Origin: Amborella trichopoda
Taxonomy: Eukaryota > Streptophyta > Magnoliopsida > Amborellales > Amborellaceae
Assembly (NCBI RefSeq): GCF_000471905.2
Contig: NW_006495648.1
Coordinates: 71,309-135,308, forward strand
Length of the DNA stretch: 64,000 nt
Reading direction: 5' to 3'
The translations under genes were made by a program, and so were the position numbers. Positions 32,521-43,704 of this stretch are shown one piece after another. The notes under the pieces were generated by a model. That model was not told the origin of the DNA. It did not search any database and was given only the letters and a program-made list of their open reading frames with translations. Every line of letters starts with the position of its first letter. The first letter of the stretch is position 1.

Positions 32521-33720
32521 GAACCACACGAGTTAGGGTTGCCAGGATCTCTAACTGTCGATCTATGGGCCATAATCAGTGAGCCAAGCAAGTTAGTGTC
32601 GTGAAGACCTCTAACCGTCGGCCTATGAGCAGAAATTGGCGAACCAAGCAAGTTAGTATCACAAAGACCTCTAACCATTAATCTATGGGTAGCAATCTGT
32701 GAGCCAAGAGAGTTAGTGTCACGAAGACCTCTAACCACTAGCCTGTGAGCAGCAATCGATGAGCTAAGCAAGTTAGTGTCACAAAGGCCTCTAACCATCG
32801 GCCTATGGGTAGAAATCGGTGAGCCAAGCGAGTTAGTATTGCGAAGAACTCTAACTGTCGGCCTATGAGCAGCAATCAACAAGCCAAGAGAGTTAGCATC
32901 GCAAAGACCTCTAACTGCTAGCTTATAAGCAGCAATCGGGGAGCCAAGAGAGTTAGTGTCGTGAAGACCTCCAACCATCGGCCTATGAGCAGCAATAGAT
33001 GAGCCAAGCGAGTTAGTGTCACGGAGTCCTCTAACCACTGGCCTATGGGCAGCAATAGGCGAGCCAAGTGAGTTAGTGTCGTGAAGACATCTAACTGCCC
33101 ATCTATAAGCAGTAATCAGTGAACCAAGTGAGTTAGTGTAGCAAAGACCTCTAATCATCGGCCTATGGGCAGCAAGTGGCGATCCAAGCGAGTTAGTGTC
33201 AAGAAGAATTATAATCGCCAGCCTATGGGCAGCAATCGGCGAGCCAAGCTAGTTAGTGTCGTGAATACCTCTAACTGTCGGCCTATGGGAAGCAATCAGT
33301 GAGCTAAGGAAGTTAGTATCACGAAGACCTCTAACCGTTGGCCTATGAGTAGCAATCAACGAGCCGAGCGAGCTAGCGTCGTGAAGACCTCTGACCGTTG
33401 GCCTATGAGCAGCAATCAGTGAGTCAAGTAAGTTAGTGTCACGAAGACCTCTAACCGCAGGCCTATGAGCAACAATCAGTGAGCCAAGCAAGTTAGTGTG
33501 GCAAAGACCTCTAACAGTCGGCCTATGGGCAGCAATCAGCGATCTAAGCGAGTTAGTTTTGCGAAGACCTCTAACCGCCGGCCTATGGGCAATAATTAGC
33601 GAGCCAAGATAGTGAGTGTCGCGAAGACCTCTAACTATTATCCTCTGGGAATCAGTCGATGAGCCAAGCGAATTAGTATTATGAAGACCTCTAACCGTCG
33701 ACATATTAGTTGCATATTGG
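32521..33720. repeat. 60-bp minisatellite, 20 units without length change
   Basis: Twenty successive 60-bp units each begin with a form of GAGCCAAGCGAGTTAGTGTC, continue with 'ACGAAGACCTCTAACCGTCG' and end with 'GCCTATGAGCAGCAATCGGC'. Unit starts are at 32521 + 60n without any shift. Units differ by scattered substitutions. The minus strand is open across 32445-33158 and 33249-33749 as a 20-residue repeat ('VRGLRDTNSLGSPIAAHRPT'). No start context, promoter or flanking domain suggests a gene, and it lies inside an LTR. Confidence 0.95.
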
Positions 33721-33997
33721 GAATATGGAAGTTGTACAATCAAAGGCAAAATCCTGAGCTCCTAGGATAAAGAACATGGGGTGTTAGTAGCAAAAATTAT
33801 GATGTTTGTCCCCACAAACCCTGAAGGTACGCTTTTCAAGAGTAGGGACTGTGAGCCTTGCAGGATTTCGTGAGTGTAGCAGCTTCATGGCAGCTCTGGC
33901 ATCATCTGTAAAACCTCTAGAAAAGATTTGGGCACTCATCTCCTCGGGGTGCGACTGCTACATGCAGTTTGTTGACTTAAGTTGAGATAAGTTAACA

Positions 33998-34008
33998 CCC
34001 CCCAAAGA
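33998..34008 (-). promoter_or_regulatory. Polypurine-like tract before the minus-strand LTR
   Basis: Minus-strand CTTTGGGGGG is followed at once by TGTTAACTT. It fits a polypurine tract next to a 3' LTR, although it contains a TTT. Confidence 0.55.
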
Positions 34009-34009
34009 A

Positions 34010-34889
34010 GCCTACTTCCAAGGATGAAGTCGACTTTAGGCCTGGACTTGGTCCAACCATTGCAGTTTACACTCTTACACTACAGCCACTTTCTCCCTGC
34101 ACTTGGTCCAACCATATCGCCATTGAAGGGAAATTGGTCTGTTGTCATGAATGCCGCAAAGGGGACATGTATGGTATCTACTAAAAAGGATGTTGTAAGA
34201 GCAACCATCGAAGACGTCACCTTTGATGACCTGTGTAAAGACACAGGGGATCGTTCGTCAAGGTATACAAAAAAAAACATAATAGTGAATCAAAGAGATG
34301 TAACACAAGATCCATCTTAGAGAGAAAAGTTTCATTTCCTAAACCCAACCAGAGTTGAATTGTTCCCCAATGGATTTGTGACGCTTAAATTGATTAAAAT
34401 ATTTAAAGAAACATTAAACTCCAACCAAATGACCACAGAACATCACACTCGGGGCCAAATTCGCCCATGCCTTTCATATCAAAGAAACATAGGATTTATA
34501 TCATGTATTAGGAACGAAACAGTTCCAGATATTTAATCATATGTTACAGTTTATATCAACCAAATAAAGCAAAATAGGTCGAATACCCTTGATTCAGGTC
34601 TTGAACCTATACATTTGTTTTTAAGAATATATACATATAAAAGAAAGGAATAACACTAATGAGCATATCAGCCCGTAAACTTGAGATTACACACAAGGGT
34701 ACCATTTCCTGGGTTTGCTCCTTCTCCGAGAATAGGTTTCAAATGGATTATGAAAAATGAATTGAATTTCTTTCTCTATGTGTATTAGACATGCTTAGAG
34801 AATAGTCATGTATGGGAATTGTCACTTTACGCCCTGTATATCTCAGTTAGTCTCTCTCAGTTTCACTCTTACGGAATTGCTCGGTCTTT
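34010..34889. other. Unassigned interval
   Basis: There is one short open frame (34024-34320, plus) without recognisable motifs, and then AT-rich sequence. By position it may be the remnant interior of the chromovirus whose 3' LTR is at 30648-33997, but no integrase or chromodomain motif was seen. Nothing else is supported. Confidence 0.35.
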
Positions 34890-37800
34890 ATATGGGTGTC
34901 TGCAGTGCTTACCCGGTGCTAGCTGATACTTCATAAACTTGTACCATGTGGTAAGCTTCCTGAGAATAGAAGCTTTACCCTCTTGATTCTCTCAGCCTCT
35001 AATCAAAGTAGGGCTCAGGAGGCCACTGAGGTTTCTTTGACTTCTTGCGCTTCCTAGAAGGAGATGGCTCTGACTTAGCTCGAGCGGCTAGAGCATCAAC
35101 AATTGTCAAGAATCTAGCTGCCTGAGCTAGCGTCTTTCTTAGCCACCTCCGGTGCATCCTGCTTATGTTGGTTCCTTTAAGTTCTCTGTCAAGAGCCTTG
35201 AAGTCTGGACATTTCAAGGTTGCACCTGCAGGAGACATAGAAGAGGAGGAGGGGGAAGAAGAAGAAGAAGAAGAAGAAGGAGGAGGAGGAGGGTTAGTAG
35301 GTGAGGGACCTTTAAGGTCATTCCCCTCATCAAATCGATCTGGTTAGCTTTTTACGTCATCACCAGAGTTTGAAGTGTACATGGAGTCTTTTAAGTCTTT
35401 CCCCTGCTTAGACCCTTGAGGGGTGCTTTTAATGTCGTCACCCTCATTGGACGTGCCCCGAGTAAGAGATGACCCAAGGGTATCCTCTTGATGAGACGAA
35501 GGTATAAGGTCAATGGCAACCGGTATGAAGTCTTGTAAATTCGGCAATGGAGGAAGAGGGCTAAGAAATTGTGACTTGACCGGTGGCTGAGGAATCTTGT
35601 TCTTTCAACGAGCAGCCCTTGGGGAGCGTCTTCTCCTAGTCACCTTTGGAGGTTCTTGGTCCGTCTTGCTAGGTTTATGAACAGTCGTAGCTTGATTGAC
35701 TACCTCTCGCTTTAAAGATTTGAGTCTGCTTCGCCGATGGTAGACTCTCCACGGTTGGAAAGTTGAGGGTCCAGTAGGATCTGAATCATCATTACCCGGG
35801 TCTTGTGTTGGGAGGCCCTCTTGCACTAGTGAAACAGTGACTTGTGGATCTCCTTCCAAAATGTTACAAGGTTCTAGGCATCCCTGTATTTTCTTCATGA
35901 TTATGTCATGAAAACTGAAGCACTTGCTGAGGTCGTCGCCCCATATCTGATGGTACAGGTACCAATGATTTTCAGTTCCCTGGGCAAGGAGTCGGGGCTT
36001 CCTTGCCAGCTTTGGAGTGATGAGGCCTTCTTGAAACATCATGACAAACAGGGCATGAAGGAGATTGGGCGCTTCATCTTCCTTGTGGACTATCACTATG
36101 TAAGAAGCCTCAGTTGCCCTGAATGCTTTCTTTAGTTCTTCAAGCTTGATCTGGCCCTTCTAGATCAGAGCCTCGATGAGGTCTTTAAGTGTGTAGCAAT
36201 CTTTTGTGAGGTAGTTTACCCTTCAATGATAAGCACAGTATCTTGTGTGCGTGTCAAGACCAACTTGATTAGGAAACTTGATCTCGGGCAGCTCAATCAT
36301 GTTTTGTTCTAGCAATAGTCAGAGCAATCTTGGAACCCATTCCTTTTCAAAAGGATAAACCTTATTCTGATGTCTAGTCCAATAGTCATCTCGATTAAGG
36401 TTCGCGGGTGGGGGTACCTGGTTGTATGATTGTTATTGTTTACCTGCCTAAGGCACAGCCTTTGTTGTGCCTACCCCTTTGGAGAGATCTAAAATCTGAG
36501 AGACAACTTTCTTTGGATCACTAATGGTGACAGCTGCACTGATCACCCCTTTTTGATGACTACCTCAGGGTTTGCTAAAGAGCTACCGTTGCCTCGGTTA
36601 TTTCCTAAGCTTGCAGACTGTTGTCGTGACCCACCATGGTGGTGTAACAAGCTCTTTATGCGAACTGACTTAGCAATCAACTCTGACATGGAGGTCAGAT
36701 TGGAGGCCTCAACATGTTGAGCAATCCTAGGATGCATGTTTCACACACAAGTCTGAACTGCCTCCTTCTCAAGCATGGGATTGGGATGTCGAGCAGCTAA
36801 ATCTCTCCATCTTGCTATGAATTGGTCCATGGCTTCGTTAGGTTCTTCGGTCAAGCTGAGAAGCTCTATGGTTTCGACTTCTCTCTCAACCTCATAGAAG
36901 TGCTGGTGGAACAGTTTCTCCATTTCCTCCCAAGTATGTACTGAATTTGGGGGAAGCTGAGCAAACCACTAAAAGGCCAGGCCGTCTAGAGTTTCAATGA
37001 ACTGATGGAGGAGGAGCCTCCCATTAGCTGTCATATCTGGACATGCCACCTGGAAGTGGGCAATATGCTGGTGCGGAGATGTAGTACCATTGAATAGGGA
37101 AAACTTCCCTTTCTTGTAGTCTGAGGGAAGCATCACCTGATCAATGTAAGAGGGGTATGGCTTTTGGTATAGCGTTGCACCCTGTATTCTAGGGATCTGT
37201 CTGTTCTTGATGTTGTAGGTTACCATAGCATCGATGTCCACCTGAGAGAGGTGGTGAAGGATAGAATTGTCCTGTGCGGCAAGAAGAGGGGGCTGCCTTG
37301 AAGTTGTATCATCAAAATGATGGGAATTGACCTCATGGTTAGCCGAATGTCACGCGGCTTCCATGCGATCAATCTTCTCCATCATTGCTTGCGCATCTAT
37401 TCGAATCTTTCTGTGCATGCTTCCTGAGAGTCGCCAGGTTCGTTTACAACCATTACACTGACCATTTCTCCATGGAGGTCAGCTTTAGGTGCGGCTGAAG
37501 GTTCCTAAGGCTGGCGGGTACTTCGCGGCAGATCAGTCAACAGGGGCTCAGCATGCCCCTACTGGACTCGGCTCTTCTACGATAAGCGAGTGAGGACCGG
37601 TTCTCAACGGTCTTGAGACCGCGACTGCTGAGTGACTACATTATCTCCTATGACGTTGACCACAATGCAAGATTCTCACAACTCTTCTTCGGGCCTTGTC
37701 ATCAAAAGAGGGTAGAAGGGGTTCCGGTAAAGAGGGTTATCGAAACTAGGTGCCCTGATTATATAGGTTGCTTCCTTGTCAAGATTTGCAAGCCCCTATC

Positions 37801-38830
37801 ATGCTTGGGTTTGAGGCATTGATGAACCTCATGCCAGAACTGCGATTGGGATTGTGGCTAGTTAGCTCTTTTTGCTCAAGAGAGAGTTGTCTCCATTAGG
37901 TGAAGCAAAAGGTGTGGGCCAGGAACTGACGTCAACCTGGGCCGGGGAGGACGAAGGACTTGGTCTCCCATCATGTCTTTTCCCCAAGCTCTCTTATGGG
38001 CTCTAGAGGCATGGCTGAAATGACGAGGCTGGTTCAGGATGGTACTCTTGGGGAAGTCTTCGAGTACCAAGGTTTGAGGTACTTGCCCGAAGGAGATGAG
38101 GCAGACGAGGGAAGGAACGACTCACTATGATGCCTGAGTTGAGAGCGAGGAGTGGGAGTTTGGGAAGGCAACGCTTGTGCACCCTTTGAAGAAGGATTAC
38201 GAGTGACTTGGGAGTCAACTAAGGCTCGAACAAGTGGCCTCGCCTTAGGAGACCGAGAACCGTGAGTAGGTGTATGTAAGGAAACAGGCATAAGCCTACC
38301 CCTTATAGGGTGCTCTAATGTGTGATGAGTGCGAGGACGAGAGGGTCATCTCTCGTATACTCGGGTTGGCGCAACGACGGCTTTGCCCCGAGTGGTCGAA
38401 TGCACATGTAAAACGTGTATAGAACTTGTCCCGAGGAGGCCTGATCCTAGACACTGACTCGAGGTATGGCTCGAGTGGATGACCCACGAGCCTTAGGGTG
38501 TGTGTGGGAGGCAAAGGCCCCAGGGTCTCCTCCTCGGTGTTGAGTCTCTAAAGATAGAGACCCGAGGTGGTGCAGGAATGTGGGGGGTAACCCACAAAAG
38601 CAACGACAACTTGCTTGCCTTTTGCAAAAAAGGACTGGGCAGCTTTCGGTGTACCTCGATAATACAACTGACAAGTGACTTGCCGGTGACAGGATGTATT
38701 CTGTGAGTGGTAGCAGATGTACTACCAGTGTAGGGCGCCTTGATGGAAGTTCTACTAGGGAAAGGAGATGGGGAGTTAGGACCTTTAAGTCCCTCCTCAC
38801 GCTAATCCAGGTTAAGAACTAGGAGCTAAA
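34890..38830 (-). pseudogene. Tat-type Ty3/gypsy gag, copy C with leader
   Basis: The order of blocks equals copy B. Leader-like Pro/Ser/His-rich region (37870-38830); N-terminal acidic part and 'YPSYIDQVMLPSDYKKGKF' (36969-37241); capsid 'EKLFHQHFYEVEREVETIEL' and 'FIARWRDLAARHPNPMLEKE' (36741-36923); 'RIAQHVEASNLTSMSELIAK' (36543-36737); the zinc-knuckle-like block 'YLYHQIW' with 'KCFSFHDIIMKKIQ' (35605-36096); one 'SNEGDDIKSTPQGSKQGKDL' unit (35344-35547); and the 'DFKALDRELKGTNISR' block (34999-35238). Stops and frameshifts break it. It ends at the same linker block that precedes RT in copy B, but no pol follows. The neighbour at 39195 is an L-type LTR in the opposite orientation, so the element is rearranged. 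Confidence 0.8.
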
Positions 38831-39194
38831 CATTGGGTCTTTGCTTAGAAGGTTGGGAATGAAGTTCGAGGAACTTGTTCTCGAGGGATGCTGGTGAAGG
38901 AAAGAAATAGATGAAGTCAGGGTCTAACTTGCCACTGGCTTCAAGGTACGTCTTCGTCAAATCTCCTAGCTTACATGGGACCAGACTTTCGGGTTAGGTC
39001 AGAAGCCCCTGACTGGACCCCGCTAGACGGGACCTACAGGACATACCTTGAGCGTCAAAAGAAAACCTGGTGTAGCAGCAAATAATGTCGATCAAAGATT
39101 CGTACCATTTGGTCTACAAAAAAGGCTTGGTTATGTACAAGGAGGTCTTGACAAATGCCTCATGCTCCAAAACCACATATAGTCTCTTGAGGGT
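38831..39194. other. Unassigned junction between gag C and LTR L3
   Basis: About 360 bp without a gene. It holds words such as 'GGACCCCGCTAGACGGGACC' and 'AAGGTACGTCTTCGTCAAAT'. Copy B has a primer-binding site and LTR end at the equivalent place; neither is visible here. Confidence 0.35.
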
Positions 39195-41891
39195 GTGGAA
39201 TTTGACAAATATCCCTCAAACTTCCTGAATGATTGCACTTCTCAATTCTCTCGAAGCACAACATTCAGCGGGGCATGCAGTTGGAAGGATTTTATCATCA
39301 ACATGAGGCCCCCGCTCAATAAAGGCCTAGCAAGTAGTGGAAATTTCAATAGTCTCAAAACAACCCCAGAACTAGCCAATATCTTCATGAGGTCTCTCAA
39401 GAGTATCCTGCCAAGTTTCATCACATTTTTACATGTCTAAGGCAATGCAAACTGAGAAACAGTTTCGGCAGAATCGGCCTCTAGCACCCTGAAATAGACC
39501 CCTATACCTAGAGCTACATTTTTAGAATCTCAAATTGCTATGATACCACCACCATTGGATCCGACACAGTTGAAAACCCCCAGGGGTCAAGTTTCAGCTC
39601 AAACGGACGTTTCAAGAAGAAGTTATAGGTGAAATAGTGAAACAGGAGAGGCCGCACACTATTCCTGTGCGGCTACCCGGCATCACTACACCATTGAAGG
39701 GACAATCACGATCAGTGAATTTTGACGCTCATATCTCAGGCTTCCCAAGTCGGATCGTGCTCAAATTTGGTGAGCATGTTCGTCGTGTTGAGACGAGCAA
39801 TTCGATATATGAAACCCCCTGTAAGGATACCCATGCGTGAAGAAAAGCTAGAGAGAAGTTGCTAATCCATGAAAAAAGTGCAGAAAATTCAGCAGCGTCA
39901 TGCCTCGCTCGAGTAGCCAAATCATGCCGCCCACGGGCCCGATCGACGCGAGACCAATTCCATTACGGACGTAAGGTCTCGGGCCATCTCTGACCCGAAC
40001 CCCGTACATGATTAACAATCGAATTCTGCACACGAAGCCGACGAACAGACTGCAAATTCTATCACCGGAATTGATTCCGGTCAAAATTTCAAACTTACAA
40101 AATCTTCGTTCGGCCACGGAATCGAGCTGCATTTGGTGCCCCATGATCGTAGTGGCATGCTCAGCGTGATTCAGCAAAGAAAACACAGAAAAACATCAAG
40201 GAACGAACACATTATCGATCCAAAGTTTTAAGATCTACTCAAATTTCATGTCACATGATCGTGCACCAAAAACACGATCTATGGCTCGAAGTTGGCATCA
40301 ATCGATCGCCATGCCGAGCCCTACAAGAAAACAATCATCTTACGATCAACCAAGCATCCGAAAATCCCTGGATCAGTCATACAAGATCACGCAAGTTCTA
40401 GGGCAACATAGGGACTGTTCTAGAATTCTACAACTTGTTAAGAAGGGGCAAATATGTCATTTTGCACCCTATTATCTAATTTCTTTTAATTCAATTTGAT
40501 CTTAATTTTCAAAAATTATGGTTAATTTTGATCATCCACCCATGTTTGGGGCACACTTCTATATATACGTACCATCATTGTACGCAGAAGAAGGGAAGAG
40601 ACAGATACACACACAAGAGAGAGTTTCACTTAATTAAAGTTTATCTTTTTTACCATTATTGTCTCACCTTTGAGAGAGAGAGTGAGGTGAGAGAATCTTT
40701 TGACCAGTACCCCCAGGGTTGAGGTAAACCTTCTCTATCTTCTTTTTCTTTTCTTCTTCTCTCTCTTCTTCATCTGAGTTCCTTGCAGAGGTCGTGCACG
40801 GTAGTGGCAGTGTCGTGCATGCCTCTCCCTTGGTCTCACGGGTTGTGCATGGTGATGGCAGTGCGATGCACGAGTCCCCCTCCCCTTCTCTTCTCCTGTC
40901 TCTTTCTTTCAGTGAAGTCTGTAAACGGCACTGTCTATTGCCTCCCACAGACGTAGCTGTGACGTCTCGACAAAAAACCTAGACGGTGAAGTTTATTACC
41001 TCCGGCAAGGTTCTTCCTCCACTATGCGTCTGGCAAGGATGGTGATACTTATCACCAGCCGCTAGAGGCTCTAGCAACACCCATCGCCATCCGTGAGCTT
41101 CCTCTACACGTCCACGAGCTTCCTCCGCATGTCCGGTGCCCATCTTCATTCTCCCTGCGTCCCACGCCTCTTGCCATGCGACCTAGGAGAAACCATCGTC
41201 GTGTACCTCGTTAGGATTCAGCGCCGTCCATAAGGGGTATGTCGTCTCCTCGTGTTGTCAATGACAATGCCTATTGACGTTCAAACTTCTCTTCTCTTTA
41301 TCGTCTCGCCCCCTTCTCTTCATCCCTTTCTCTTCTCACTTGACAGAGGATAGACTTAGCTCAGCACCGTCATGCTAACCTCCATTTTGAGTAGTATTTC
41401 CGCCGTGCTGGTCTTGAGAACCATGCCCGTCTTGCTACCACTCCGAGTCGGTAATTTATGATTGTCATGCTAGTCTCACCCCTACGCCAAGCTCTCTTCT
41501 CTTCTCTATCTTTCACCGAACCTTGCACTTCATCGCCTTCTCATGTGAACGTGCATTGCTCTAAGACAAGGGTGGGTCCATTCGATCAACTTATCTTACA
41601 AACTAACCATAGAAGTGTGGTGCAGAAAAAACAAGAGGATTATAGGAGGTGATTCCCAACAAACTCAAGCAGCTGGGGGGCTTTCTTCGTGATTTAAGAG
41701 GGCGCCCACGCAAGCCAGACCAAGTAAGTCCCGTACCCACCTAAAATTCCTCTCTCATTGGTTGGTGTACTTGCCCTTGCCCTTGAGTGAGGTTCCGAGA
41801 GAGTGATCTTAAATCCCAAGTTCACCAGAAACCCAAGACACGTGCCGCCATATCACCTAGATCCAATGGGCAAGATCGAGGCACCTAACCA
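39195..41891 (+). mobile_element. LTR block L3 (L family, plus orientation)
   Basis: 39195-40500 is the reverse complement of 17080-18321 and of 2285-3460. 40500-40780 matches 16900-17080 in reverse ('TTTGACCAGTACCCCCAGG'). 41640-41891 matches 15124-15370 in reverse and ends GAGGCACCTAACCA, the family end. The middle (40790-41600) is divergent and lacks the 57-bp minisatellite, having instead short 'CGTGCATGG.GATGGCAGTG' and 'CACGAGCTTCCTC' repeats. After 41891 no primer-binding site of the 15102 type follows. It is opposite in direction to gag C. Confidence 0.6.
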
Positions 41892-42202
41892 GGGTAGAGT
41901 GTCTTTGCGAAGACGACGATCGGCTAATGAAGCACCTGCAGTCAGGATCGAGGTCAGCAAGATAGTGACACTTGGACGACGGGGCAGTGGAAGAGATCCG
42001 TCGCGATCAGTTGAAGATGTTTAATTGGCGGCAAGGCGGCAGAATATTTGATCGTGATGCTTCAAGAGTGGCGCTTGGGAGGTGAGGCGTCAGAAGGTTT
42101 AAATGACAGTCAAACGAGGCACTGTTGTGATGACACTGTATGTGTGGTTGGACGACGTGCTGCTCGAGAAGCAGCGAGCTTTAATGATGGGCCTATGACC
42201 TC

Positions 42203-42209
42203 TATAAAA
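42203..42209 (+). promoter_or_regulatory. TATA box in the upstream region of PMD copy 2
   Basis: CCTCTATAAAAAGAGCC is a strong TATA match. It lies about 1.4 kb before the PMD ATG and has no counterpart in copy 1, which is cut before this point. It may belong to the element's own 5' promoter or to unrelated sequence. Confidence 0.45.
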
Positions 42210-43477
42210 AGAGCCTAGGCCAAAGAGTGTGAGGGTAGCTCTTGCCCTTGTCTTTGTAAAGTTCCTTGCTTGCATCTCCTGTTGGTGGAGGATGCCCGGA
42301 GACTTTTCTTTCTTCTGTGTTTCACTAGGGAGCCCCTATGTTGGGGCTAACTGTCAGGTCCTGGCTTTTAGGGCGCGTCTGGGCGTTGGCCGTCTGGGTG
42401 AAGATGTTCGACCCAGCGGAAGGCGGTAGTGCATCCATGCTAGATGGCAAGCTTGTGGCTTTAGGGCCCCTCTGTTTGTACGAAATCTAGAGCGCAATGC
42501 CCAAGGCTGTGTGTAAACGCTTGGACGAACCGTTGCTATGGCTGATGAGAGCGTTTGCCCCAGGCTTTCGCTGGTAGTTGCTCCTTTGACCAGCTCTCGG
42601 CTCTTTGCCTTCTTCGTCGAATGAAGGCAGGAGACTCGTTACGGAATGGATGTACTTCCTTGTGGCTAAAGATTGTTGTAACCACGATTTTGTAATCTGT
42701 TTCATTTATGAAATAAATCTTCGTTTTTGCTTGGATGTTCATTGCTCTTATGCATTTTTTGTTTGTGTGTTCGCTCTTACCCATGGTTTGCCTCGTCTTC
42801 TTTTTCCTCGGCTCAGGTCTTATCCCTGTTAATGGTGAGGATAATAAATGGTCGATGGAACTGTCATTTTTCCCATGGGGCAGTTGTCGTCCACCTTGGT
42901 TTTGATGGTTGGGATGCCCTTACGAGTTTTCATCCCAACTCTTGGGGTATGAATCATTTCTGATTTTTGTGAGGACCCCGATTTTTTTTTGTTTTGTTAG
43001 AGACCACGAAGGATCCTGTGTGTATGGACAGGACAAGGAACAAAGCTCTCTTGCCTGTCGAGTGTAATGGTGCATGAGTGCGCATCGAGCTTTTAAGTTG
43101 GCCGGAGATTTGGAGTTTTGGCGACGGTACGTGTGTTGTTTTCGATGAGCTACGTCATGCATGGGGAACAGTAAATGATGAATGATGGGGTTGCATTGGC
43201 ATTGTATGGCAACGTGATTACATGTCCTCAATGCTTCCTCGAGGCGAGGCATGATCCTCCGCACATGTGGGACATTACTTCATGTGATGTTCGTACTTTC
43301 ACATCTTTTAGTCGCGCGATGTTTCGCATGTGCGACACTTCAGTTCCTGTGGTTGTTGTGCTTCTACGCTCCTATTTTCACTTGATGCTTCGCTCCGCAT
43401 GTCGCTCGTGTCCTCTAGTAATTGGGACACGCGTTGCTTTGGCGGTTTTGCTTGACATGCGATCTCCCTCTTTGGCT

Positions 43478-43488
43478 CTTATAAGAAG
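43478..43488 (+). promoter_or_regulatory. TATA-like box upstream of PMD copy 2
   Basis: CTTATAAGAAG lies about 110 bp before the ATG at 43595. Copy 1 has the same word at the same distance. Confidence 0.55.
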
Positions 43489-43594
43489 GAATGTGCAGGG
43501 GTTTGCCTTTGAATTGTGAACCCTGATTTCCTATCTATCCTCTGCCTGCTTTTCTTCCCTCATCTTCTTTAAGCAGAGTTGTCTATCGATAGTA

Positions 43595-43625
43595 ATGGCT
43601 AGCATAAGAGCTGCCCATTACCCTG
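43595..43625 (+). pseudogene. PMD copy 2, first exon (31 nt)
   Basis: ATG at 43595 opens 'MASIRAAHYP' plus one base, then the donor GTAAGG at 43626. It is equivalent to 29062-29092 in copy 1. Confidence 0.65.
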
Positions 43626-43704
43626 GTAAGGTTTCTTTTCTCTCGCTGCCTATTGAGCAGCATTACCTAAGTTGCTCACCCCGCTTTCTTTTGTTTCTTT
43701 GCAA
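43626..43704 (+). other. 79-nt intron of PMD copy 2, acceptor damaged
   Basis: The donor is GTAAGG. The 3' end reads TTTCTTTGCAA|CG, so the acceptor AG found in copy 1 is AA here. The length equals that of copy 1. Splicing at this site would be lost in this copy. Confidence 0.7.

Larger units (their letters stand above)
30648..33997 (-). mobile_element. Chromovirus-type 3' LTR, minus strand (about 3.35 kb)
   Basis: Read on the minus strand it starts TGTTAACTTATCTC at 33997 after a polypurine tract and ends CTTGGGGTGTGACA at 30648. The block 31690-31990 ('CAGCACGCTTTGGGGATTTT', 'GGGGGGCACGACCCTCCCC', 'CCTATCATGGAGAGTTAGGG') is the reverse of 24660-24990 in the LTR at 22291-25667. Both LTRs are about 3.4 kb. 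Most of the middle consists of minisatellites. Only a few hundred bases of the element's interior could remain at 34000-34320. The reverse-strand ORFs of 237 and 166 codons are repeat translations. Confidence 0.7.

Noticed and set aside
31330..33720. Possible CRISPR array (regular repeats)
   Set aside because: Units are contiguous with no unique spacers between them, and the sequence is from a plant. These are minisatellites.
42229..43519. Short plus-strand ORFs before PMD copy 2
   Set aside because: They lie in the upstream region shared with copy 1, but the frames are not conserved between the copies.
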